A DNA stretch of 64,000 bases, from positions 1-64,000 of IMG/VR virus record IMGVR_UViG_3300017987_000085; one strand, given 5' to 3'. Positions 57,977 through 64,000 of this stretch are shown piece by piece; the stretch's first letter is position 1; each line of letters starts with the position of its first letter. The position numbers and the translations under genes are program-made. A model generated the notes under the pieces. It worked only from the letters and a program-made list of their open reading frames with translations. It made no database searches and was not told the origin of the DNA. The DNA comes from a virus.

Positions 57977-58147
57977 ATGGGCATGCGGCATTCTTTGCTA
58001 GGGATGACAGCAGGTTGGCACCTGCATGAAGACAAAGACTCCCTGGCAGAGGGAGAAGTTGGGGAAGGTTCTCTCGGGCAGCAACTGAGAGGCCCGGTTG
58101 CTTTGAGAGTGTCAGCTCGGTTGGCGACCGAGGAGACGTGTCCATGA
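57977..58147 (+). CDS. 56-residue hypothetical protein
   Basis: The recurrent leader GGGGAAAAGGAACAAT precedes the ATG. The polar peptide (RHSLLGMTAGWHLHEDKDSL) has no motif. It is the first gene after a regulated promoter and lies just before the initiator. Confidence 0.45.
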   Translation: MGMRHSLLGMTAGWHLHEDKDSLAEGEVGEGSLGQQLRGPVALRVSARLATEETCP

Positions 58148-58187
58148 TAGGTCACGTCCCGGGCAATGTCAAGTAGAGGAGGTCCGG

Positions 58188-59393
58188 GTGGGTGAGTACG
58201 AGGGCGCGCGCGTCACAGATGGTCGTATGCCTCCTTTTGCATGGCAGGAGAAAGAAGCCTTGCGTCTAATGCGGGATTTCCTGGCAGGAAAAGCGCTAGC
58301 TGCCACACGACTGCTCTACGATGTCCTCACAGAGATCGTCAGTGATCATAAGTGGAACGATACCGTCAACACCACCCAGCTTCCCGGCGGAGCAAAAACC
58401 ATTCTTAGCTACTCCGGTCTTACGCACGAAGCGTACCGAGCCGGCCGCAACGGCCTACGGATCCTTCGCCTTGTCGAGGTTACTGAGAACCGCAATGATC
58501 AAGGACACCGCACAGGACACACCATTCGTCTCCTACGTTGCCCGATGCGACCAGAGAAGACAAAGGGCGTCAAAACCCAGTCCCTAAAGGAGCTTTCCCT
58601 AATGTTTGATTTCCTAATTGGGGAATCCCTAATTGAGCCTTCCCCAATTGCGGAAGTCCCAATTGGGGTTTCGGACATTCAAGTAGTAGAAGAAGTTGGG
58701 GTTGTAGAAGAATCTCAACCTGTAGAAGAAGTACTTCTTTCCTCGGGCGGGAGCCCGAGGCCTAAGCGCGAACCCGCCAAACGAATGAAGAAAGAAGACC
58801 TCAATCGCCTCACCGAACACTACGCAGCCATTCGCGGAGCTCGACCGCAGGGTAACGCGTGGAAACCGATTCAGCAGGGGTTCCGGCAAATGGTGGCTGT
58901 TGAGGGCTACACGGTTGAGCAGGTCATCGGCTGCATGGACCGGATCGTCAAACTGGGCTGGACGTGGACGATCAACACGGTGCGCACCTGGATTGCGGAT
59001 TTCGCCGCTGGAACGATGCCGACAAAGGGTCTCGAGGCACACCACGAACCATCGCAACTGCAGCCGGGCACCAGCCGCGGGCACGATTACTACCTCGGCA
59101 CGGGAGGGTGCCGTCTATCGCCGCCGGGTCCCCCGCCGACACGGGACGAAGCGGCCGGAGTGATCTGGGATCAGGCAATGGAGGCAGCTCGAGATGAGCT
59201 ATCGTTCTCCGAGTACGAGACGTGGTTCAACGAGGTGACACCGGTTGGCGTGGAGAACGGGCACCTACGGGTAGCGGTGCCGGATCCGTTTACGAAGGGT
59301 GGTATCGAGCGACGATATCGGGGACTGGTCGAAGAGCTTGTCACGAAGGTTCGTGGTGAGCCGACAGAGCTGATAATCGAGGTGGCGGAATGA
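58188..59393 (+). CDS. replication initiator with C-terminal DnaA-domain-I-like fusion
   Basis: GTG start with AGAGGAGGTCCGG. The 401-residue protein has an N-terminal winged-helix-like region (RLLYDVLTEIVSDHKWNDTV, HTIRLLRCP), a hinge coded by the iterons (about residues 130-165), a helical middle (KKEDLNRLTEHYAAIRGARP, GWTWTINTVRTWIADFAAG) and a C-terminal part from about residue 325: WDQAMEAARDELSFSEYETW, FNEVTPVGVENGHLRVAVPD, a pattern of DnaA domain I, which recruits helicase. It is predicted to bind the iterons and load host DnaB. Confidence 0.75.
   Translation: MGEYEGARVTDGRMPPFAWQEKEALRLMRDFLAGKALAATRLLYDVLTEIVSDHKWNDTVNTTQLPGGAKTILSYSGLTHEAYRAGRNGLRILRLVEVTENRNDQGHRTGHTIRLLRCPMRPEKTKGVKTQSLKELSLMFDFLIGESLIEPSPIAEVPIGVSDIQVVEEVGVVEESQPVEEVLLSSGGSPRPKREPAKRMKKEDLNRLTEHYAAIRGARPQGNAWKPIQQGFRQMVAVEGYTVEQVIGCMDRIVKLGWTWTINTVRTWIADFAAGTMPTKGLEAHHEPSQLQPGTSRGHDYYLGTGGCRLSPPGPPPTRDEAAGVIWDQAMEAARDELSFSEYETWFNEVTPVGVENGHLRVAVPDPFTKGGIERRYRGLVEELVTKVRGEPTELIIEVAE
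58581..58672 (+). repeat. iterons: probable replication origin inside the initiator gene
   Basis: Six consecutive units of 14-16 bp begin TCC(C)(T/C)AA: at 58581, 58596, 58612, 58626, 58641 and 58657. The best four share TCCCTAATTG-type cores. An A/G-rich stretch with three GTAGAAGAA words (58683-58735) follows, like a melting region. Iterons within an initiator gene recall lambda O. Confidence 0.8.
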
Positions 59394-59587
59394 GCCGACG
59401 ACGGAAAGCCATGACGGCCACGGCACAGGTTTTCGAGTTCATGGCGACGCGGTTGAACTACACGACGGAGCAGATTACCGAGGCAGCGAAGATCTGGAAC
59501 GCGCGGATTCAAGCAGGCAAGGCAAAGCAAGCAGTCACGCAGCTCGACATGATCGAGGCGTTGGAGGGAATCATTGAAGGTTTTTGA
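59390..59587 (+). CDS. 65-residue hypothetical protein
   Basis: The start overlaps the initiator stop (ATGA). The helical sequence (VFEFMATRLNYTTEQITEAA) has no known domain. Its coupling suggests a replication accessory. Confidence 0.55.
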   Translation: MSRRRKAMTATAQVFEFMATRLNYTTEQITEAAKIWNARIQAGKAKQAVTQLDMIEALEGIIEGF

Positions 59588-59795
59588 TGGGTTGAGTGCG
59601 CGAGGGGAAAAGTGGCTTGAGAGCGTGATCAATGATTCAGAAGCAAGAAGGGAAGCTTTGAGTGAGTTTAGGGATATTATGGAGCAAGGCGGGGACATCA
59701 GGGATCTCGCGCTATGTCGGAATCCGGAATGGGTTCTCTTACATACGTATCTACTACTCAAAGAGATTGCCGAGTTGGAGAAGTGTCAGTCATGA
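59574..59795 (+). CDS. 73-residue hypothetical protein
   Basis: TTG start at 59574, overlapping the previous gene by 14 nt, with TTGGAGGGAATCA upstream. The sequence (WLESVINDSEARREALSEFR) is helical and its DNA is poorer in GC than the neighbours. No family is recognised. Confidence 0.5.
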   Translation: MKVFDGLSARGEKWLESVINDSEARREALSEFRDIMEQGGDIRDLALCRNPEWVLLHTYLLLKEIAELEKCQS

Positions 59796-59857
59796 GAGGA
59801 GACAACTACGGAACATCGGTAACGCGCCAACCGTAAGGCGCGGGGGGACAGGAACAG

Positions 59858-59938
59858 ATGGGCAGGATCGATATCCCTGCTCAAGGTCTAACAAGCCAAA
59901 GGAGGACCGATGAGCGAACAATCCGCAGCCGTGGTTGA
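59858..59938 (+). CDS. 26-residue possible leader peptide
   Basis: The full recurrent leader GGGGGGACAGGAACAG precedes this ATG, and the frame overlaps the next gene (59910) by 29 nt. It could be a leader peptide, or the leader motif may have a role other than translation. Confidence 0.3.
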   Translation: MGRIDIPAQGLTSQRRTDERTIRSRG

Positions 59939-61049
59939 TCGATCAGCAACGGCAACCAGCCAACTTGTCAAGTCTGTTGACGAACTGTTGGGGCTCATTC
60001 CACAACTGGAGAAGACAGACGAGTTTCATGTACTGTCAGTGGCGGAAGAATCGGATTTGGCGCGGTTCGATCTTCAGTGCCGGATCTTCGCCAAGCATGG
60101 ACGAAAGCATGAACTGAAAGACTACCTGTCCGAGTACAACCGCCTCGCGGCGCGCAACGGATGGCGGACGATTGAGTACACCAGTCATGCGCACCACATG
60201 GCGGACGTCGGCAAACGCTTCCTCGAATCGGAGAACTGCACACGAGCCAATCAGAAACGGGCCGGTAAGTCGGCACGGATGACGGAGGACTTCTGGGCAC
60301 TACCCAAGTCCTACTTCACCGAGGCGTTGGCTGCGGGTGACAAGTTCTTCGTGGCGCTCGACATGGCGCAGGAGAAGCTTGAGGCACACGTTCGGGATCC
60401 GAAGGTGCCGCGGTACACCATCTCGGAGTTCCGCGCAGCTATTTCCCCGCCGACGAAGTCGTCTTCTCAGACAACGAAGAACGGGCCCCAAACTGTCCGA
60501 CGCTCGGACAATTCTAGCGAATCTTCGCAGAATTCCCCAGAGCCGCCAGAATCGGTCGATGACTCTCAGACCCCTTCAGAGCCCATCGATCCTGTAACGG
60601 AGCTCTTCGGCCGCGCGCGCGAGGAGCTTGGCGAAGAACGTCTACAGGAGACGCTCGAGAGGGCTATAACAGGAGTGGGAGAGCCGGAGCCGGCAATTGA
60701 TGTAGAGGGCGGCGAAGTGGAGGAAGAAGAACTGCCGACGTCGCAACGAACGTGCTATGGCTGCAGACAGTGCCACGAGGTGCCGATCGGCCAGCGGTTG
60801 TCTCTGGCAGAAGTTGATGCAGAAGAGCAGGTCACTGAAATGCTCGGTCTGTTCGTGCCGTGCCCGGCGTGGTACTGCGCGAAGACACGGCAACTGCTCT
60901 CCGTCCATGTTCAACGGCACACGTATGCGCAGTCGGTTGCGGCGGATTGCGGAGCCTTCGAACTACGCGAGACCGATGAGGACCCCGACGAGCAAACCGA
61001 AGGCGGCGAAGAACACGTATCGGTGGACGCGCTCATGGGAGAGGGGTGA
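59910..61049 (+). CDS. 379-residue hypothetical protein with Cys/His C-terminal part
   Basis: AAAGGAGGACCG precedes the ATG. Residues 1-180 are helical and charged (CRIFAKHGRKHELKDYLSEY, FWALPKSYFTEALAAGDKFF), followed by a Ser/Pro linker and a Cys-rich end (CYGCRQCHEVPIGQRLSLAE, WYCAKTRQLL). It lies in the replication region; a DNA-binding role is possible. No family is recognised. Confidence 0.6.
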   Translation: MSEQSAAVVDRSATATSQLVKSVDELLGLIPQLEKTDEFHVLSVAEESDLARFDLQCRIFAKHGRKHELKDYLSEYNRLAARNGWRTIEYTSHAHHMADVGKRFLESENCTRANQKRAGKSARMTEDFWALPKSYFTEALAAGDKFFVALDMAQEKLEAHVRDPKVPRYTISEFRAAISPPTKSSSQTTKNGPQTVRRSDNSSESSQNSPEPPESVDDSQTPSEPIDPVTELFGRAREELGEERLQETLERAITGVGEPEPAIDVEGGEVEEEELPTSQRTCYGCRQCHEVPIGQRLSLAEVDAEEQVTEMLGLFVPCPAWYCAKTRQLLSVHVQRHTYAQSVAADCGAFELRETDEDPDEQTEGGEEHVSVDALMGEG

Positions 61050-61056
61050 GCCTGCG

Positions 61057-61530
61057 ATGGGCGCCGCATCTACATTCGCAACGATACCGAAACCAAAGAG
61101 CCCGCTCGAGGCGCTGTTTCTGCTTGCCGTCCGTGCGCATCGAGTGCCACAGCCTGTGGAGGAGTACCGGTTTGCGGCCATGCAGGTTGGGGGGCCTGGC
61201 CGAGGCCTGCGTAGGCGTCTTGCGGCAGCGAGGCTTCGGGATTGGCGGTTTGACTTCGCTTGGCCGTCGGTCAAGGTCGCTGTGGAATGTGAAGGTGGCA
61301 TCTGGAACCGAGGGCGACACACTCGCGCCCTCGGATACACCGGCGACTGTGAAAAGTACAACGCCGCGGCAGCGCTCGGATGGACTGTGATCCGCGTGAC
61401 GAGTTCGATGCTCGCCAGGGATCCGCATAGCGTGTGTAAGACTCTGCGGCAGATGCTCAAGGAAAGGGGCTATTGTGACCAAAGCAAAAGGGTTGGTGTT
61501 GCGGGAGAGACCTACGGAGACGCCGCTTGA
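61057..61530 (+). CDS. VSR/DUF559-like nuclease
   Basis: From ATG 61057, 157 residues. The core RRRLAAARLRDWRFDFAWPS, VKVAVECEGGIWNRGRHTRA, then GYTGDCEKYNAAAALGWTVI, RVTSSML has the D...E-x-E pattern and the trailing Tyr/Arg elements of VSR-type PD-(D/E)XK nucleases. Phages often use such enzymes instead of RusA to resolve junctions. It stands next to replication genes. Confidence 0.75.
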   Translation: MGAASTFATIPKPKSPLEALFLLAVRAHRVPQPVEEYRFAAMQVGGPGRGLRRRLAAARLRDWRFDFAWPSVKVAVECEGGIWNRGRHTRALGYTGDCEKYNAAAALGWTVIRVTSSMLARDPHSVCKTLRQMLKERGYCDQSKRVGVAGETYGDAA

Positions 61531-61699
61531 TCTTCGACGCATTGCGCCTGAAGTGGTTCACAGCGCAGAGAGAGAGTTGCTAGATGGCGACGAAGAGGTC
61601 GTGCAGACCAAGGAACCGAAGGGAATCCGTGCCCCCGCGCGGGCACGAAGAAAGCGCGCCGTGTTCAGGTTCTCCACACCCGGACGGGTGTGTGGGTGA
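61475..61699 (+). CDS. 74-residue basic hypothetical protein
   Basis: GTG start at 61475 overlapping the nuclease by 56 nt, with AAGGAAAGGGG upstream. The tail is basic (RAPARARRKRAVFRFSTPGR). The long overlap lowers confidence. Confidence 0.4.
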   Translation: MTKAKGLVLRERPTETPLDLRRIAPEVVHSAERELLDGDEEVVQTKEPKGIRAPARARRKRAVFRFSTPGRVCG

Positions 61700-61732
61700 G
61701 AGGGTGAATCTCGTCATGGAGGAGGCGCGGAA

Positions 61733-61931
61733 ATGACAAAGGGTTTGCCGATTCGAATTCGCCGTGTTTCCAATGATGGGTTTGTGGTTGAGGTGGATAC
61801 AACAGGGGGTCACGTTGGGTTCGCTGGCGCTAGCGTCTTGGGCGAGATCGCAGGAAGCAGCGTTCGAAACGATAGAGCCGTTGCTGGATTACCTTCGACA
61901 GTACTTCGGTGATGAGGAGGCAAGCGAATGA
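61733..61931 (+). pseudogene. gene with probable frameshift
   Basis: From ATG 61733 the frame reads LPIRIRRVSNDGFVVEVDTT, typical of a small phage protein, then turns into an unlikely end (stop 61912). In the +1 frame, an ATG at 61776 leads to a plausible C-terminus (SQEAAFETIEPLLDYLRQYF) that stops at 61931 in an ATGA overlap with the next gene. A shift near 61815-61840 would join them into one normal protein. It may be a true mutation, a sequence error or programmed. Confidence 0.5.
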
Positions 61932-62935
61932 ATCTCGTCATCGCAACGCCGATTCGGGACCGTGCATGGGCATTGCCGTCATGGTGGACGCATGTGGTGG
62001 CTGCGAGTAGCAACGCAGTCAGGAGTGGAGACGACATCCAGTTCCTCTTCCTCGAGAATGATTCCGTAGACGGAACATTGGAAAAGCTCCAAGAGATTGG
62101 CGAAGACGATCCGGACGTACGGGTGCTCAAGCACGACTTCGGCTACGCGCACTACCGCGCGCCGCGGGGATCCGATCCGGTGAACACCAAGAATGACAAG
62201 AGCGAGCTGGCGCAGCTTCGGAATATGCTTGTCGATGCGTTCCTCGAGACCGATGCGGACTATCTCGTGATGTGGGACTCCGATGTTTGGATGCCGCTTG
62301 ATGCGATCTCGGCGCATCCACGATCGCTCGTGTCAGTGATGGAAGCTCATCCGGAGATCGGCACGCTCTGTGCTGATGTTCAGCACCCACATTGCGGAGG
62401 CCGGTATCACAACGGGATGGTGCTGAACAGCCTGGGCCAGCTCAATCATCCCGATCGAACGCGATCGATCCCACCAAACGCTGCGCTTGATGTGTGGTGT
62501 GAGAAGAAGGGGGCTCTCTTCCGGCCACAGCGGTCCCTGCTTCTTTGCTGGGATCAGCGCGCCGCGCGCTATAGTGATCTCATTCCCGAAACGCTTTACC
62601 TCGCTGAAGTAGCGACTACTGGCGGCGGCGGCGCAGCGATTCTCCGGAGATCGGTCTTTGAGGAACCAATTGGTGCGCGGTATGCGGCACACATTCTTGG
62701 CGAGGATGTCAATCTCTGCCGGACGATTCACAACGCGGGCCAGAAGGTGGCCTTGTACTCGGGTATTCGCGGCTTGCACCTCTCGCGCAAGCTCTTTGAC
62801 GAAGTAGGTGGAGAGATCGGGCTTGAACCGGAAGAACCGGACCTGCCATCGCCTTACATATCGGGCAAAACTCTCTTCGGTGTGTGGGTCGAGGATTGGA
62901 AGAGGGAGAGAAGATGCGCTCAGAGCATAAGCTAA
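61928..62935 (+). CDS. GT-A glycosyltransferase (Anp1/GT2-like)
   Basis: In 335 residues, IATPIRDRAWALPSWWTHVV, FLFLENDSVDGTLEKLQEIG, then LRNMLVDAFLETDADYLVMW, DSDVWMPLDAISAH show the GT-A core with the DxD motif DSD near residue 118. GGGGAAILRRSVFEEP and GEDVNLCRTIHNAGQ near 235-270 match the acceptor/donor end. It is a fifth sugar-transfer gene, distant from the others, in the replication/early region. The substrate is unknown. Confidence 0.75.
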   Translation: MNLVIATPIRDRAWALPSWWTHVVAASSNAVRSGDDIQFLFLENDSVDGTLEKLQEIGEDDPDVRVLKHDFGYAHYRAPRGSDPVNTKNDKSELAQLRNMLVDAFLETDADYLVMWDSDVWMPLDAISAHPRSLVSVMEAHPEIGTLCADVQHPHCGGRYHNGMVLNSLGQLNHPDRTRSIPPNAALDVWCEKKGALFRPQRSLLLCWDQRAARYSDLIPETLYLAEVATTGGGGAAILRRSVFEEPIGARYAAHILGEDVNLCRTIHNAGQKVALYSGIRGLHLSRKLFDEVGGEIGLEPEEPDLPSPYISGKTLFGVWVEDWKRERRCAQSIS

Positions 62936-62969
62936 AAAGGAAGGGGGTCGCCATGTGACGCACTCAAAG

Positions 62970-62983
62970 GGATAGCGCTATCC
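62970..62983. promoter_or_regulatory. 14-bp perfect palindrome
   Basis: GGATAGCGCTATCC lies 34 nt after the glycosyltransferase stop. Two GCCGGC words follow at about 62984 and 63013. It may be an operator; the promoter at 63.02 kb is close. Confidence 0.45.
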
Positions 62984-63021
62984 GCCGGCTGCTGCTTTTG
63001 AGCTTGCGCGGTGGCCGGCAG

Positions 63022-63083
63022 TTGACACGCGGCCAAACGATGGCTAAGGTGGGGCACAGCGACAAGGAAGCATCTCCGGGTGG
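63022..63083 (+). promoter_or_regulatory. promoter and leader hairpin for sigma-like gene
   Basis: TTGACA (63022-63027), 17-nt spacer, TAAGGT (63045-63050). In the leader CATCTCC and GGAGATG (about 63071-63089) form a hairpin that would sit just before the GGGGAGAGGAACAC ribosome site and could control translation. Confidence 0.6.
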
Positions 63084-63104
63084 GAGATGGGGGGAGAGGA
63101 ACAC

Positions 63105-63626
63105 GTGAGCACCGGCGATCCCGTTCGCCATGGGCGCTTTCATCGTTCAGTCCGTGATCTCATCGCGGCTGCTGGTGCGTGTGATGAGAGGGCAATGGTC
63201 GATCTTCTCCGGATGATCGATGATGATCTGAAGCGTGTTCTTGCGGCGAATCTCAACAACGTAGGGTTGCTCGAGGAAACGCTGCAGGATGTGCATGTCC
63301 GGATCTTCATCTATCTGCGCCACCAACGCTTTTCCCTTCCAGACGATGCGACCGATGCAACCTGCCGTGAGTTCCTGCGCCGTTGGGCAACCAATGGGGC
63401 ACGGAACTGGGCTCGGCATGTGAATCGTTATGGCTTAGTCACAACACAAGGGCGTTACACGGTGCCCGGATGGGCGATGCCGACGCCACCTCCACGTCGA
63501 CCGATTGCACCTGTGATGTCGATCGAGGGCGACTTCGAAGGTCTTGAAGGTGAAGGGTCTGAGGATCGCCTCGACCGTATGGCGTTCCGTGCTAGGCGGG
63601 CACATGGGTCGGCGAAGGTGACGTAA
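63105..63626 (+). CDS. sigma-70-like (ECF-type) regulator, tentative
   Basis: GTG start at 63105 after the recurrent leader. The 173 residues include RSVRDLIAAAGACDERAMVD, LLRMIDDDLKRVLAANLNNV, LLEETLQDVHVRIFIYLRHQ, CREFLRRWATNGARNWARHV, closely like sigma region 2 (the QDVxxRxxxxL motif). Region 4 is not clear. It may direct RNA polymerase to phage late genes. A small gene follows by overlap. Confidence 0.55.
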   Translation: MSTGDPVRHGRFHRSVRDLIAAAGACDERAMVDLLRMIDDDLKRVLAANLNNVGLLEETLQDVHVRIFIYLRHQRFSLPDDATDATCREFLRRWATNGARNWARHVNRYGLVTTQGRYTVPGWAMPTPPPRRPIAPVMSIEGDFEGLEGEGSEDRLDRMAFRARRAHGSAKVT

Positions 63627-64000
63627 TGCGATCGACGGTCGAAAGCAGTGCAGCACGCGAGGAATTCAGGCGAGAACTACACCAGATGATCGACGAGGAG
63701 GGCCCAGACTACGCCGAGCTCTGCGGTATTCCGCTTTCAGATGTGTTTGATGCTTTGATCGAGACGTATACGCCACAGGGCAATGAGGGGGCGCTGGCCG
63801 AGCTGTGGGGATGCACACCGATGGTTGCATTCGAAAGGATCCGGGTGGATCTGCCGCGGTTGCTCAATCGCCTGCCGCGGTTACTGAGCGCATTGACTCG
63901 GGCAGCAGGAGTGCCACCCGAGGTGCTGATGAAGGGGGCAACAACGATGAATGAAACACAGCGCAACGATCTCGTTCGCAGTGCGCTGACGAAGATCGAC
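63626..64000 (+). CDS. hypothetical protein, truncated by window end
   Basis: The ATG overlaps the previous stop (TAATG). 125 codons are open to the right edge without a stop. The start EFRRELHQMIDEEGPDYAEL and middle LAELWGCTPMVAFERIRVDL, LPRLLNRLPRLLSALTRAAG are helical; coupling to the sigma-like gene suggests an anti-sigma or regulator partner (inference). Confidence 0.55.
   Translation, partial: MRSTVESSAAREEFRRELHQMIDEEGPDYAELCGIPLSDVFDALIETYTPQGNEGALAELWGCTPMVAFERIRVDLPRLLNRLPRLLSALTRAAGVPPEVLMKGATTMNETQRNDLVRSALTKID

Noticed and set aside
1-64000. CRISPR arrays or insertion sequences
   Set aside because: No spaced direct repeats of CRISPR form and no transposase or IS ends were seen.

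Overview
The window reads as most of the genome of one tailed phage with a contractile tail (myovirus type), GC-rich and using the standard genetic code. Almost every gene lies on the + strand in tightly packed operons with ATGA/GTGA/TAATG overlaps. No ribosomal, housekeeping or flanking host genes are seen. The last gene runs off the right edge, so the genome is not complete. No integrase is visible, but there is a ParA ATPase, a probable ParB partner and an iteron-bearing replication initiator, which fits a phage-plasmid lifestyle. The host cannot be named. Several promoters lie so close to their start codons that leaderless translation is likely, and the phage encodes Sec signal peptides and a lipoprotein. 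These point to a bacterium, perhaps from a poorly sampled lineage (inference).

Layout. 0-4 kb: terminase small and large subunits and portal. 4-15.3 kb: a large accessory island between portal and head morphogenesis. It holds XRE-type regulators, four glycosyltransferase-type genes (a fifth lies at 61.9 kb), two tandem hexapeptide acyltransferases, a LicD-like transferase, a sugar nucleotidyltransferase, an NAD-dependent epimerase, a P-loop kinase, and a phosphonate/phosphate-type ABC binding protein plus permease without an ATPase. It looks like a surface-glycan and nutrient-uptake cassette. 15.3-24.9 kb: small zinc-ribbon proteins, a MuF-like head protein with a JAB-like metalloprotease motif, an AbrB-like regulator, ASCH, C39-like and Gp37/Gp68 proteins, closed by a terminator at 24.95 kb. 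25-28.6 kb: prohead protease with a nested scaffold, a decoration-type protein and the major capsid protein. 28.7-46.9 kb: head-tail connectors, sheath, tube, a tail-assembly chaperone pair needing a ribosomal frameshift, tape measure, baseplate, and a fibre locus that includes an 18-repeat protein. 47-50.5 kb: a PKD lipoprotein, a secreted protein, a membrane protein, an HTH protein and a metallophosphoesterase.

50.6-51.6 kb is the only minus-strand operon (RHH protein plus two small proteins). It faces the metallophosphoesterase across a shared terminator hairpin and diverges from parA. 51.7-64 kb is the early/plasmid-like region: partition genes, a leaderless RHH repressor, an SSB-like protein, an ASCH-like protein, a structured noncoding stretch with a tRNA-like 3' end, a leaderless XRE regulator, an initiator fused to a DnaA-domain-I-like C-terminus with six iterons inside its gene, a VSR/DUF559-like nuclease, a GT-A glycosyltransferase and a sigma-like regulator.

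Three DNA-level signals recur: a long leader GGGGAnAGGAACAnATG before at least a dozen genes; promoters with inverted repeats over the -10 or spacer; and repeated gene-junction sequences among the small 24-kb genes.
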